From NCBI GenBank assembly GCA_018894105.1, contig CM032121.1, positions 7,172,507-7,236,506 on the forward strand: DNA of 64,000 nucleotides. The letters run 5' to 3'. Under the pieces are notes generated by a model, which had not been told where the DNA came from, made no database searches, and worked only from the letters and a program-made list of their open reading frames with translations. The stretch is from Jacaranda mimosifolia (taxonomy: Eukaryota > Streptophyta > Magnoliopsida > Lamiales > Bignoniaceae). The position numbers were made by a program, and so were the translations under genes. Positions within the stretch are counted from its first letter, which is position 1. Every line of letters starts with the position of its first letter. Shown here piece after piece: positions 36,961 to 48,005 of this stretch.

Positions 36961-38169
36961 ATTTTAAATTTTCAATTGGTACTTAATGTAAATATTTTGA
37001 TTTTGTAAATAATTTAACATTGCCAACTAAAGAATGTTTGAGGAGCTAACCAATAATTTCTTGTAGTGATTTTTCTGTTGGTGAAAGGATAGTTTCTTGT
37101 AGTGATAATTACAATTTATCAGTTTGGTTTTTACCTTTAATAGAGAGATACCGGCACCTCCTAATTACCGAGAAGGATGAAATTATAGGAGTGCTAGATA
37201 TGACAAAGTATTTTTATGATTTTGTATTAAAAATGGAGAATAGTGCAGTGGCAGAATGAGTAATGTTTGTTTTCATCGACTCATCCGTTATTTATCTTTT
37301 TATTTGCACAATTACATCTAATCTTGTTAAAATTTTCTTTGTTTCTTGGGCTTTCTTCTGTACTTAATACCATTAACTTTCAAGACTACCACTCTCTCCA
37401 CTTTCAGCAACAACAAGTATAGGTAAATCGTACTTGCTTAGAGTCTTTCTTTCTGTTACTAACTCTGCGTCTATTATCATGTCGTCAGGGTTGTAACAGT
37501 ATCACATTTGGATCTTGTTCTTGTTGCTGCCAAAAGAATGCAAATGTTACATGTTTATTCTATTCTTGTTGTGGAAGGAGACGAGATTCAAGGGATGCTC
37601 AGGTATAATATTTTGATCTTTGATCAGAAAACTACACTTCTTCTATCATGTGATGTGTGCTCATGGTTGATTTTTGGGAATTCTATTTCAGTTCAAATGA
37701 TATACTCACGAGAGGTGTGCTCCCAAACCTCTCCCCTGAGCTGACTCCAGTAGGAATGGTTTGATAGCTTCTTTATTTTTTCTACTTCCAATTTGCAAAA
37801 TATGCAGTGTATTTTCTTGATATTGCACCAATTATTCGACTAACTTAATATGATTCTGTGAAATTTCTTTCTCTTAAGGTAACGATGCCTAAACTTAAAT
37901 TTGCAACATTTGATACAACCATTTTTGAAGCATTGCATCTAATGCGTGATGGGGGCATTTTTCTTCCCATTATTGGCAGAAGTGAGTACTACTTTTTCTA
38001 TTTTCTTTTCTGTTATAAATTTTTTTTAAACATTATTTTCTTGGCAGATGGAAAAGTTTTCGCCTGTATGAATGTTTTCGAGATGCTTGATGCAGCAGCA
38101 AATTCCCTGGTGAAGTTCTTTTCTATTGGTTGCCATAAACCAAGTGCAGTTGCTATTGTTCATTATGTT

Positions 38170-38833
38170 TGATGAGGGTTTGATTTCGATAACGGATATG
38201 AATCACGATCTGGTGTATTGATCTTCTGGATTGATTTGGGATTGGAATCCTGCAATCACAATAAACGTTAGGCTAGCCGAGTGGCCCTCGACTTATGCCC
38301 TCCGACGCTCAAGTCAGTATATATTCGACATTTTTAATCGAGCAGCGGAATATATGGGCTTTTGAGTGTATGAGTGCATACCTCTGAGAGGCAAGGTTGA
38401 GGGGTTTTTATATTCTCCCCCTTGTAGGAAATGTCAGGGAAGCCCTTGGCTTACCCCAGGGACCTTCAGCTTCCTACTGGGGGTAATTGGTCAATTTTTC
38501 CGTTTGAATATTGCCAGCTGGATGTCCTTTTATGCTGTAGGACAAGATGGTACACTGTTGCGGCGTCTGCTGTGTCAGACAGTGAGGGGAGGACATGCGT
38601 CATTAATGCGGAGGCGTGCCGCCAGTCAACGCATTTAATGTGGTGGCAGAGTACTGTGCGGGGCTCGACTTGAGAATCGACGCGAAGAGATGTCGATAAT
38701 GGTAGAGCGGATCCGAGGGCCATGGAGCGCCTTGTGGATTGGTCGAATAGGGTCGACCAGTCACTTGGGCTCTGGGCCGTTGATTGGGTGTTGGGCCTCG
38801 CCGATTTGGACCATGTTGGGCTATCCTATATCA
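38170..38833 (-). mobile_element. Solo LTR of the Tat-type Ty3/gypsy family inside copy D, reverse orientation
   Basis: A 664-bp block begins TGATGAGGG and ends CCTATATCA, flanked by the perfect 5-bp duplication ATGTT (38165-38169 and 38834-38838). It is clearly related to 3250-3938 over its length. Copy C reads straight through the site (CATTATGTTTG near 50173), giving an empty-site comparison. The open frames within the block are LTR shadows. Confidence 0.93.
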
Positions 38834-39272
38834 ATGTTCATTATTTTTCTTCGTTTTCTTAATACCTTTTGCTTCTTTGTAAATGGATGGAAGAATTAAG
38901 TTCCTTTAATTTTTGTCTCAAGGGTGCAATTAGTGAGCCGGAGACCCCTTATGATTATGACTCTAACAGGTTCTTGGTTTGACTTTTGATGAAATTATCT
39001 TGATGATTAAGATGCTTTTGTGACACTAATCTTGCTTGCTCTTTAAAATAGTGATACGTTTATGCTCCAACGTGTGGAACTTTCCACGTCTCCATACCAC
39101 CCTCTTGCTCTTAGGCGGTCATTTTCTTTCAAATTCAAGTACCATAACGAGCATGTACATCGATTTATTTCTGGTGAGCTAGTCTTGTTTTGTTTCACAT
39201 CTTCCTTAAACTCATGGGGATCTCTTATTTCACATAGCCAAGTATATATCATCATTAATCTAGTCATCATTA

Positions 39273-39293
39273 GGGGGGGGGGGGGGGGGGGGG
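39273..39293 (+). repeat. Poly-G tract of 21 bases
   Basis: Twenty-one consecutive G residues lie in the intron after the PB1 exon of copy D. At the same place copy B reads TCATCATTAGAGGTGCTTATC, without any G run. Confidence 0.9.
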
Positions 39294-40410
39294 CGCTAAT
39301 TACCAAGTTGAATGAAAAAATCCAGTGGAAGTTTATTCTTGTTTCATGTGTCTTCCCAAGCAGGAGTAAGCAACTTAGCTGAACTTGTTTCTGTTGTTAT
39401 GCGACTGGCGGTTGCAGAACCGGAAGATCAAAATTGCCCTCGACTTTTGGTGGGTATTTAATCAGCACATTGATCCTTATTGTTTGTTTTCTGTAATGAG
39501 ATAGAAGCTAGCTTGTTGTTAATGCTTTTCTTAATTTATGACACATATGGCTATATGTTAGTATGAAGATCATGAAGGCGATAAAGTTTTGATGATATTG
39601 AATAACGATTTTATGGGTGCTGTAGACCATGCAACATTAGCTGGGCAAAAGGTAATTAGATTAATCGGAATAAAATAATTTTTGGTATTGGTTTATATAT
39701 GTTAATTATATCCATATGTTATATTACATGCAGATATTGAATTTGTATATGTCTTACCACGACTACAAAGATTCAAATGAAGTGAAAACAAGGAAGGTAT
39801 CATCATTTGAGGAAGCTAGATGGATGATCTCTCCCTACAATGGGACTGGGGTATTAGCAATTGCAGGAGCAGTTGTTGTCACAAACATATGCATATTACT
39901 CTACTTGAAGCACTCCAATATATAGTAGTAGTATCAAATGGTGCAATATTATTGTTATAGTGATTGAATACTGATGAGTAGAGGTTTTACATATAATACA
40001 AGACCTTAAAGCTGATAATAATTGAATGATTTTTCTTATTTATGTTCTCTTATGTTCAGAAGCCAAGTTTAGTGTTGATCTTCTGGGATGGGATTTTCTA
40101 TTGGAAAGGAAATTTTTTTCATCCTATTGGTTATGCTAGTTGATTTAGCATAAAGATCACTAGTCTACGCCACATAAAAGTAGTATCCACTTTTACATGA
40201 TTTGGACTTTGTAGATAATTCAATATTGCCATCTAAAGGATTTTTGACGGAGTTTATAAACTCTAAAATATTTTACAAACTTCAGGAGTTTATAAGATGT
40301 TTCTTAAATAAACTTAGCTGAGCGATTGAATGATTTTAAGTATTGACTTGTTATATACTAACAAAGTTCAACAATTTATTTATTTATTTTTTTTGTGGGA
40401 AAAAATAAAA

Positions 40411-41315
40411 GGGTAAAATCCACTTTACTTTCTTGTACTCAAACTTCGTTTCACTTTACCCATATACTTTTAATTGCATCACTTTGTCTCCTTGTATTCT
40501 CAATTTTACTTTACTTACTTTAACACCATTAAAGCCTCTTCAATTTGTGTTAGCAAACCAAGCAAAAATAGTTAGATCACCATATTTTATATTAATATAC
40601 CCAAAATGCCTATACTTCAATATTTTTTTGCCAATCTCTCATAGCTACTCTTCTCTTATATGAATACACAAATTTTACACAAAATAATATTAAAATTAAA
40701 TTAAAAAATTCAAGTTGAATGCTAAAAGATGAAACTCGGACATCACTATTGACTGCACTACAAATTTACCAAAAACTTGCATTATATACTAATAGTACAT
40801 CTCTAGAAGAAACAATGATTTCCATTAAAGAAAACTCAATTAATAATATGCAGACCCTATTTTTTCCTTCATAGAATTGTTTTACTAACTTTGTTTTATT
40901 ACCTAATACGCCCCCCTATGAAAACATAAAAAAAAAAAAAAAAAACTACATTTAGCACAAAGTAGCAACAAAACTATGTGTAAGTGAGATTTCATATGGA
41001 CATTTGAAGTCGGTTTTTAAGAAATGTATTTTTGTTATATGATTTTGGTGATTTTATATTTCTAAATCTTCAAATATAATTTTTTTTTCATGGAGAAGAT
41101 GGGTTTGATTTGTTAAATAAACAATTAAAAATTATGGACAACTTCATCTTTTAAAAAGAAAAAGTTAACGATGTTAAGAAAATGAAGAAAATTTAACAAA
41201 ATTGAATAATTTAAGTAAAATTAAGAGTACAATGAGGCAAAGTGATGCAATTAAAAGTATAAGGGGATAAAGTGATACGAAATTTGAGTACAAGGAGGTA
41301 AAACAGATTTTACCC
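40411..41315. mobile_element. Mutator-like terminal-inverted-repeat element, non-autonomous
   Basis: The left end GGGTAAAATCCACTTTACTT and right end with GGTAAAACAGATTTTACCC are inverted repeats. The similarity runs about 100 bp inward through CTTGTACTCAAA(C/T)TTCGT and AATTGCATCACTTTG. A perfect 9-bp duplication AAAATAAAA flanks it (40402-40410 and 41316-41324), although the flank is low-complexity. No transposase is encoded. It sits about 230 bp upstream of the PPR gene start and could affect its promoter. Confidence 0.85.
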
Positions 41316-41547
41316 AAAATAAAATAGGTGTTAATTATTTTAATTTTTTTTATGTTTGTATAATAAGAAAAATAAATAAATAATGATAATAATATAATGT
41401 CATAAAAATAAAATATTTATAATTATGTATATTAATTAATTGCAATATTTATTGATACAACAAAGGTTGCTACTAGTTTAAACTCTTGGCGGGATTCAAC
41501 CACCCTTTGAATCTCCCTCCTGTGTCTCACACAGATTCAGTGATACA

Positions 41548-43560
41548 ATGAGACGCTCCGCAAATGAACTGGGGAGCGTGATAAGCCGAGCTTTGCTCAC
41601 CGCATCCAACCAAACACTACCAACTCGGCCATGGACTCCGTCGCTGGAACAAACCCTCCACCAACTCGGCTGTCGAGACTCACTGAGCCCGACCCTCGTG
41701 TCGCGAGTCATCGACCCCTTCCTCCTCAACCACCACTCTCTCGCATTCGGCTTTTTCAACTGGGCATCCCAGCAACCGGGATTCTCTCATACATCCGCCA
41801 CTTATCAATCCGTCCTGAAATCCCTCTGCATTTCCCGCCAATTCAACTCGATCGATAAGCTCTTAAGGCAAGTCAGAGTCCAAAAGATTTTCCTATATCC
41901 CTCCGTTTATCGCTTGGTCATTGGTTCCCTTGTCGCGGGGAGAAGAACCCATATGGCATTCTCGTTCTTCTGTGAGGTTGGTTCCAACATTCCGGAGATC
42001 GGACCTGAAGTTTGTAATTCGCTTCTCGCGGGTTTGTCGTCTGATGGGAAGATGAAGAATGCCCACAAAGTGTTTGATGAGATGATTAAGAGAGGCGTTC
42101 GGTTGAGTACTCTCGGTTTTGGGGTGTTTGTGTGGTGGGCTTGTAGAAAGAAGGAATTAAGTGAGATTTTGAGTTTGTTGGATGATGTTAGGAAGGTTGA
42201 TTTTTCCGGAATTGATGGGTCGATAGTTGCGCTTTTGGTGGTTCATGGGTTGTGTGTGGAATCTCGGGTGAAGGATGCGGTATTTGCTTTAGAAGAGTTA
42301 AGGCAGAAAGAGTGTAAGCCTGATTTTATGGCGTACAGAATTGTTGCCGAGACATTGCGTGAGATGGGAAGTGTGGTTGATGCTGAGATGGTTTTGAAGA
42401 AGAAAAGAAAAAAAGGAGTGGCGCCAAGGGCTAATGATTACAGAGAACTTATTCTTCAGTTGGTTTCAGAGAGACTGATGTGTGAAGCAAAAGAATTGGG
42501 TGAAGTGATTGTGAGTGGGAATTTTCCAATTGAGGATAATGTTCTCAATGTGCTGATAGGATCTGTATCTGCAACTGACCCTCTGCAAGCAGTTTCATTT
42601 TTTAAGTTCATGCTCAACAAAGAAAGATTGCCGACTCTACTTACTTTGATCAACTTGAGTGAAAATCTATGTAAGAATGAAAAAGGAGATGAGTTGGTTG
42701 AAGTTTTCCAACTCTTGTCAGCAAAGGAGTACTTCAAGAATTTGGAGAGTTACAATGTGATGGTTTCCTACCTTTGCAAGGCTGGAAAAGTTAAAGAAGC
42801 TTATCAGGTGATTCAGGAGATGAAGAAGAAAGGTTTGAGTCCAGATGTTTCAGCTTACAATTCTCTTCTTGAAGCTTGCTGCAGGGAGGACCTAGTGCGG
42901 CCCGCAAAACGACTATGGGATGAGATGTTTGCAAGTGGTTGCCGTGGAAATTTGGATAGTTACAATGTTCTTATTCAAAAATTCTCAGAAGTAGGTCAGG
43001 TTGAAGATGCTTGTCACCTTTTCCACCACATGTTTAGCAGAGGGTTGGAACCTAATGAATTAACATACAAATCCCTCCTACAAGGCCTTTGCAGGGCAAA
43101 AAATCTTGAAATGGCTCTTGAAATCTTCAACAAATTAGTCAGACAGGATGCTAAACTTGCAAACACCCTACTGAGCACATTTCTTCTCATTTTATGTAAA
43201 GAAGGTGACTTTCTCAGCTATTGTTCTTTCTAAATATTTCAAACTTTCCAGAAAGTTAGGCTGATATGTGTTTTCTTTGCAGGTTTTCTTCACCCAGCTT
43301 CTAAATTACTGCACGAGCTTACCTTTGATATGGGATGTTTAGAATCACATTTGATTTTTCTAAAATCGTTGATTGACATGGGAGAGCTTTCGTTGGCCAC
43401 TGAACACATACAATGGGTTGCAGATAAATCACCTGAACTACTGCATGCTATTCAGACTGAATTAGCAGCGGCATCACTTTCAACTTCGTTACAACCAGAT
43501 CCAAGCCTGTGGTTGTCGGGGGAAAGGGTCAAAGTATCTAATATTATGCCTGATAGATGA
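41548..43560 (+). CDS. P-class pentatricopeptide repeat protein (At5g14080-like)
   Basis: The main exon 41548-43204 and a second exon 43283-43560 join across a 78-bp GT-AG intron (LCKEG|FLHPASK) to give 644 aa. Without splicing the frame ends at 43233. The N-terminus is rich in R, S and T with few acids, consistent with a mitochondrial or plastid transit peptide. Degenerate PPR units fill residues from about 60. Clear 35-residue units start near residues 400, 435, 470 and 505 (SYNVMVSYLCKAGKVKEAY, AYNSLLEACC, SYNVLIQKFS, TYKSLLQGLC). No E or DYW domain follows. The N-terminal block with HQLGCRDSLSPTLVSRVIDP resembles the Arabidopsis protein At5g14080. PPR proteins of this class bind organelle RNA in processing, stability or translation. 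The RNA target cannot be read from sequence. Confidence 0.93.
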
Positions 43561-43728
43561 GTTGCTGCTTATTAAGATGGTAAAATTTCTCTGAACATTC
43601 TTGGTTGGAAAACAAATCCTCTGGCTCATCAGGTGCCCAAGGTTGCCAGGTTGCAGTTAGGTATTTTGCTTCTGAAGCATTGTGTTCAAAAGTTCAACTG
43701 AAATGTTGTGTATCTTCTTGAATCTTAG

Positions 43729-44933
43729 GGCCTGACCAATGATGTTTAGTTCGAAAAAAATTTGGTTTGGGTTGACTCATTTTGGGTTCAGGTTGAATAA
43801 GGTCGACACGATTAAGAACCTGAAGAAAATGAGTTGGGTTGGATTGAATTTCAGGTTACACAAACAACCCAAAATTTAATTGTGAGTCACACAACAACCC
43901 GAATCTAGCTGAACCAATTTGACCCTATCCAAATTAAACAAATAAAATTAAAATTTTTTAGGGCTAAAAATATAAAATAACAAAATAAAGCTTGAAATTT
44001 TAAACTTTAACAATCTCAAAATTACTACTTTGTCATTTTTCAGTTTTATTTATTTTCACAACCATATAGGATGAATTATTATAATTTTAAATTACTTATA
44101 ATTGTTATTTTTGTATCCAAGTGGAAATGAAAATTGTACAACAAAGAGTTAAGAAAATACTATTTTAACTATTAAATTGTCCTAAAAGTTTTCTTAGGCC
44201 CTATACAATGCAAGATTTTGCATATATGAATAAATAATAATTCTTTCTGTTGAGATGTTATAAAATATTCAAAAGATTTAAGTAAGTTTTTATAATAAAT
44301 TGTCTGTATAATTTAAAATATTTATTTACTTATTTGCTTGATGATATATTTTTATTGATTTATGTATTGTTTAATTGAATCAATATAAAGTTAAAAAATA
44401 ATGACATTAATTTTAAAAAGTTAAAAAAAGACTTTTAATTTACACAAAAGATCCAAAAATTAGAGAGTGGTGAGTAAAACTTGGAAAAGTATGATATTTT
44501 TAAAAATAAAATACTTTATGATTTCAATAGTTTTATGATGCCGATAGATATAATGAAGGAAATTTTTTTTCTAAAAATCAATATATTATGTAGTTCAATT
44601 AAAATTATTTGAGAAAGTTTCATTTGTGAAGTTATAATGAAAACTCCGTACTCCTATTCTAATTTATTAATATTTAAAAATAGATAAAATTAAAAAAATA
44701 AAAATATCAAAAAAGTTTCTAAAAATTAAAACAAAAATTCAAAATAATTATTTTAAAAATCAGGTCAACCGAACCTGACCTGATACAAATCAGATTGAGT
44801 TAGAGTTGAACACTTTCAGGTTGTCATCATGTTGAGTTGGGTTAAGTTGAGTTTGGGGTTAAAAAAAAATAATGTTATTCTCCTACTTTAATCCAATCCG
44901 AATCCACCCGACCCACCTAAATTGCCACTCCTA
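43729..44933. repeat. Possible hAT-like non-autonomous element
   Basis: The right end (CCGACCCACCTAAATTGCCACTCCTA) has the form of a plant hAT-derived terminus. Both ends carry GGGTT(G/C)A/AACCCGA-type subterminal motifs around an AT-rich middle. The left terminus matches poorly and no target duplication was found. Confidence 0.35.
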
Positions 44934-45311
44934 TCCACGTTGCCGTCACTGTCATCCGTGCTGTCTATGAGATCTTGGATTCGGATTCTACCGGAATATG
45001 AAGTTTTCGTTCGCTTATATACTAGGCGGTAGTTGATTGTAAATTCTTATTAATTGTTAAAAATGATTGTTTATATTCGTTATGCAAAATTTATTTACTC
45101 TAGGAAGAAAAAAAAGAAAAGAAAAAGGAATCTTATAGCCCTACAATTAAGCAAAGATTTGGGTCCGAATTCCAGTATGTGGGAATCTTATAGATTTTTT
45201 TTATAAAAAATAAATAAAAATGAAAGAAAATTATGGATTCGGTAAAAGCACTGTAAAAAATCACATAGTTATTTATAGTGATGTAAATCAAATTTTAGAT
45301 TTAATCACTTT

Positions 45312-45550
45312 TAAGCTAACTACTAAATTAATTAGGCTTAGACGCTTAACATTTATAAAAGTTTCACTATTATTAAAAATTAAACTTATATATAATATTA
45401 AATCCAGATAAGTAATAAGCGTTTGATTTATTTGAATTCCAATCTACTACAAGGTCGTACAAAATGGTACGGGCCTGAATTATTTTTTTAAATTGCAATT
45501 TCCATAAAAATAAATCAATAACAAAAAAAAATTAAATTTAATAACCAATT
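45312..45550. repeat. Segmental duplication, partner of 24712-24960
   Basis: Alignable with the block upstream of tRNA-Met and CBS copy A. The partial match continues to about 45575 (ATATGG(G/C)AGAAAA). The tRNA-Met itself is not present in this copy. Confidence 0.75.
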
Positions 45551-45628
45551 GAAACCTCCCAATGAGAGATATGGCAGAAAAAAAATAAATAAATTAGTAT
45601 TTGTTGTTTTCGCAAAAAAGTGACCCAT

Positions 45629-45685
45629 ATATTTGGTTACATTTTGTCAAAATGAATTTATTTTGGCAAAATGTAACCAAACATA
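45629..45685. repeat. 57-bp hairpin MITE, copy 2
   Basis: The palindrome TATTTGGTTACATTTTG...CAAAATGTAACCAAACATA is close to 22590-22648. Confidence 0.7.
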
Positions 45686-46542
45686 GCCCTAGTTATTCAA
45701 CTTCTCTATAAATCTTCCACAACTAGGGATGGCAACGGGGCAGGTTTGGCAGGACCCGAAATCTGCCTCGTCTACTTCTATTTGGACTCATAACCCGCCC
45801 CACTTCACTTTAGACTCCTAACCCGGCGGTCTAACCTGCCAAACCCATTTTTCTTTTTTTTTTTCCCCATTAAAATATATAATTTACAACTCATATTTTC
45901 AAAGTTAATTAAGATAAATGTACACAAAGAATATATATATATATATATATATATATAAGTATAGAAAATTAGAATCCAATATACAATGAGTTTCTAACAC
46001 TATTTTTTTTAGATTTAAAATAAAATATCCACATTAGTTGATTTTAGTATATTTTTCATTATTTTTATGATAATCGAATGAGTACAAAAGCATTATTTAT
46101 TTGATGAAATATGTATATATATGCTATTATATATCCTAATTTTTTATTATTTTATTTATATATATATTATATACATTTATTATGCGGGGCAGGTTCGGGG
46201 CGAATTTACTTAAACCCATGACCTGCCCCGAACTTGACTGGGTCCATGAAATTAGGGCCCGTAACCCACCTCAAAACCCATTTATTTAACTCCTAACCCG
46301 TGCCATTAAGGGTGGATCTAGGGTGAGGACTGATTTACTCGGTCTGGGTCTAGTTTACTCAATGGCCAATTTATAAAAATAATGCAGTTTTGTGGAACTT
46401 TTACAAAACTAGAGCAGTTGTGGAAAAGTTGCAAAACTAGTGTGCAAGCCACGCCTTTAAGTCCGTTGATTTTTTTTTTTTAAAATCGCATAGGGAATTT
46501 TTTTTTTTTTTTTTCAAAAAGTGCCACGCTTCTTGCATGGCG

Positions 46543-47060
46543 GAAAGATGTATATAATATATATATCATGGTATATGTATATTATAGTATATAGTACACA
46601 CAATATATAATATACAATATATAATATATTATATATATAGATATATATCTGCTTTTAAGGCGCTGAAAATTTAAAACTAAATAATAAAATTAATTCATAT
46701 TAAGTGAAATATTTTTTAAGAAATTATGAATGTTAAATATATATTTAAAAAATTTATATCTCTTATAAATTATGTGTATTACATTTTATAGATTATTATA
46801 TATATTAATTATATTGTAATTATATTAGTTTATATACGATATATAGTATATTATATATTATAATATATAGTAAATACAATATATGATATATATCATAATA
46901 TATAATGTATATTATATAATATATTATATATATTGTATATTATATATTGTGTGTACTATATATTATAATATACATATTTATAATATATAATATATATAAT
47001 ATTACATATAACCCAATGTATGTATGTATATATATTCATATATGTTGCGTGCATGCATAT
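46543..47060. repeat. (TA)-rich palindromic array
   Basis: About 500 bp composed mostly of permuted TATA/ATAT/TAATATA words, able to form many small hairpins. It lies inside the hAT-like element. Confidence 0.8.
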
Positions 47061-47099
47061 GCATGTGTTACATGTATATATGCATATGTGTGCATACCT

Positions 47100-47914
47100 T
47101 TTTTTTTAATCAGCAAAACTCATTTTTTGCCATCCAAAAGAAGAAGATATCCGTTTAATACATGTAACCTTCCTCAAGATACTCCAGGCCAACAAAAGTT
47201 GGACACCATATATGCCACAATATTAACCTACCTTGAAATTACAAGCATCACTAAATGATGACAAGATATGATGATTCTTGATTAATGTATTAATATATAA
47301 TCATGTACTGAGGTTTTACATGCCTATTTTTGCCAAGGTTATTTACAAGCATTCCTTTACAAGTTAATATATTATATCAATTGAAGTAAACACAAAGTAT
47401 AGTAAATTTATAGAAATATGCCTTAATTACTTGAATTTTATCAAATAGTAATTTTATAAAATATTTTAAAAATTTATACTACATATTTAGGCTCACTTTT
47501 AATATTTTGAAAAAAAATTAATTACTCAAAATTTAAATATAAAATAACATATTCTAAATTAGGTTTTTATAATATAACTTTTATTACTCTAAAATAAATA
47601 AAACTATCTTTAAATAAATATAATATACACACAAAGGGCCTACACTTCAACTAGGAGCCGAAAGGTTCGCAAAATAACCGCGTTGCTCGATCAGTGAAAT
47701 CAGAGTGATGGTCTTCTGGGACGATACATTCGTAATGAATCCATCATATACGCTATTTTAGATGGTTCTAATTGTGGGCGATATTAACTAGGGGTATCTG
47801 GAGTTTCTGAAATCCATACTAGTTTGCCCAGTAATATTGTGGCTGCAATGCGGAGGCCATCATTTTCTGATCCATTCTTTAGGTGAGAGGAAAGAGACCC
47901 ATTGCCATGCCTAC
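47100..47914. other. Interior of the hAT-like element without recognised content
   Basis: Mixed sequence. The part from about 47640 to 47914 is less AT-rich and could include captured host DNA, but I recognise no exon in it. Confidence 0.35.
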
Positions 47915-48005
47915 CCACAACTCACACACCTCTGCAAATCAATCTCACAGCAATACAATTCACTTTTAGCATTGTGAAAAATCTGTTAAATATTGTAACA
48001 CCAGA

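Larger units (their letters stand above)
37145..39925 (+). pseudogene. CBS/PB1-domain protein gene fragment, copy D (3' part)
   Basis: Homology begins in the middle of the gene, at the exon with GVLDMTKYFYDFV (about 37145-37258). It continues with 37489-37601 (SHLDLVLVAAKRMQ), about 37692-37760, 37879-37980 (FDTTIFEALHLMRDGG), 38048-38110 (DGKVFACMNVFEMLD), a PB1 exon about 39051-39172 (SFSFKFKYHNEHVHRF), 39364-39449, 39561-39651 (YEDHEGDKVLMI) and a last exon to 39925 with a tail anchor (GVLAIAGAVVVTNICILLYL). The N-terminal and first CBS exons are absent. The first exon present ends in a premature stop. The later exons stay open. A solo LTR (38170-38833) sits in the intron before the PB1 exon. 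It is probably not functional, although its 3' half is the best preserved of the four copies. Confidence 0.75.
45725..47914. mobile_element. hAT-like non-autonomous element, 2.2 kb
   Basis: The left end TAGGGATGGCAACGGG and the reverse complement of the right end TAGGCATGGCAATGGG match at about 14 of 16 positions. The 8-bp word CCACAACT occurs just outside both ends (45717-45724 and 47915-47922). The outer sequences join to reproduce the leader of CBS copy A. Eight-bp duplications and TA/CAGGG...GGCAA termini are typical of hAT elements. The interior has GGGGC(A/G)GG-rich arms, an AT palindrome array and no recognised transposase. A secondary terminus-like sequence near 46300 suggests internal rearrangement or nesting. 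Ends are uncertain by one base. Confidence 0.75.

Noticed and set aside
38366..38899. Open frames of 69-90 codons
   Set aside because: Shadows of the second solo LTR.
41631..41858. Second frame over the PPR gene start
   Set aside because: It overlaps the long, well-supported PPR frame in another phase.
46947..47258. 103-codon frame rich in Ile, Tyr and Cys
   Set aside because: Translation of the TA-rich palindromic array.
47640..47914. Possible exon of an unrelated host gene inside the hAT-like element
   Set aside because: No frame gives a recognisable protein, and splice signals are ambiguous.
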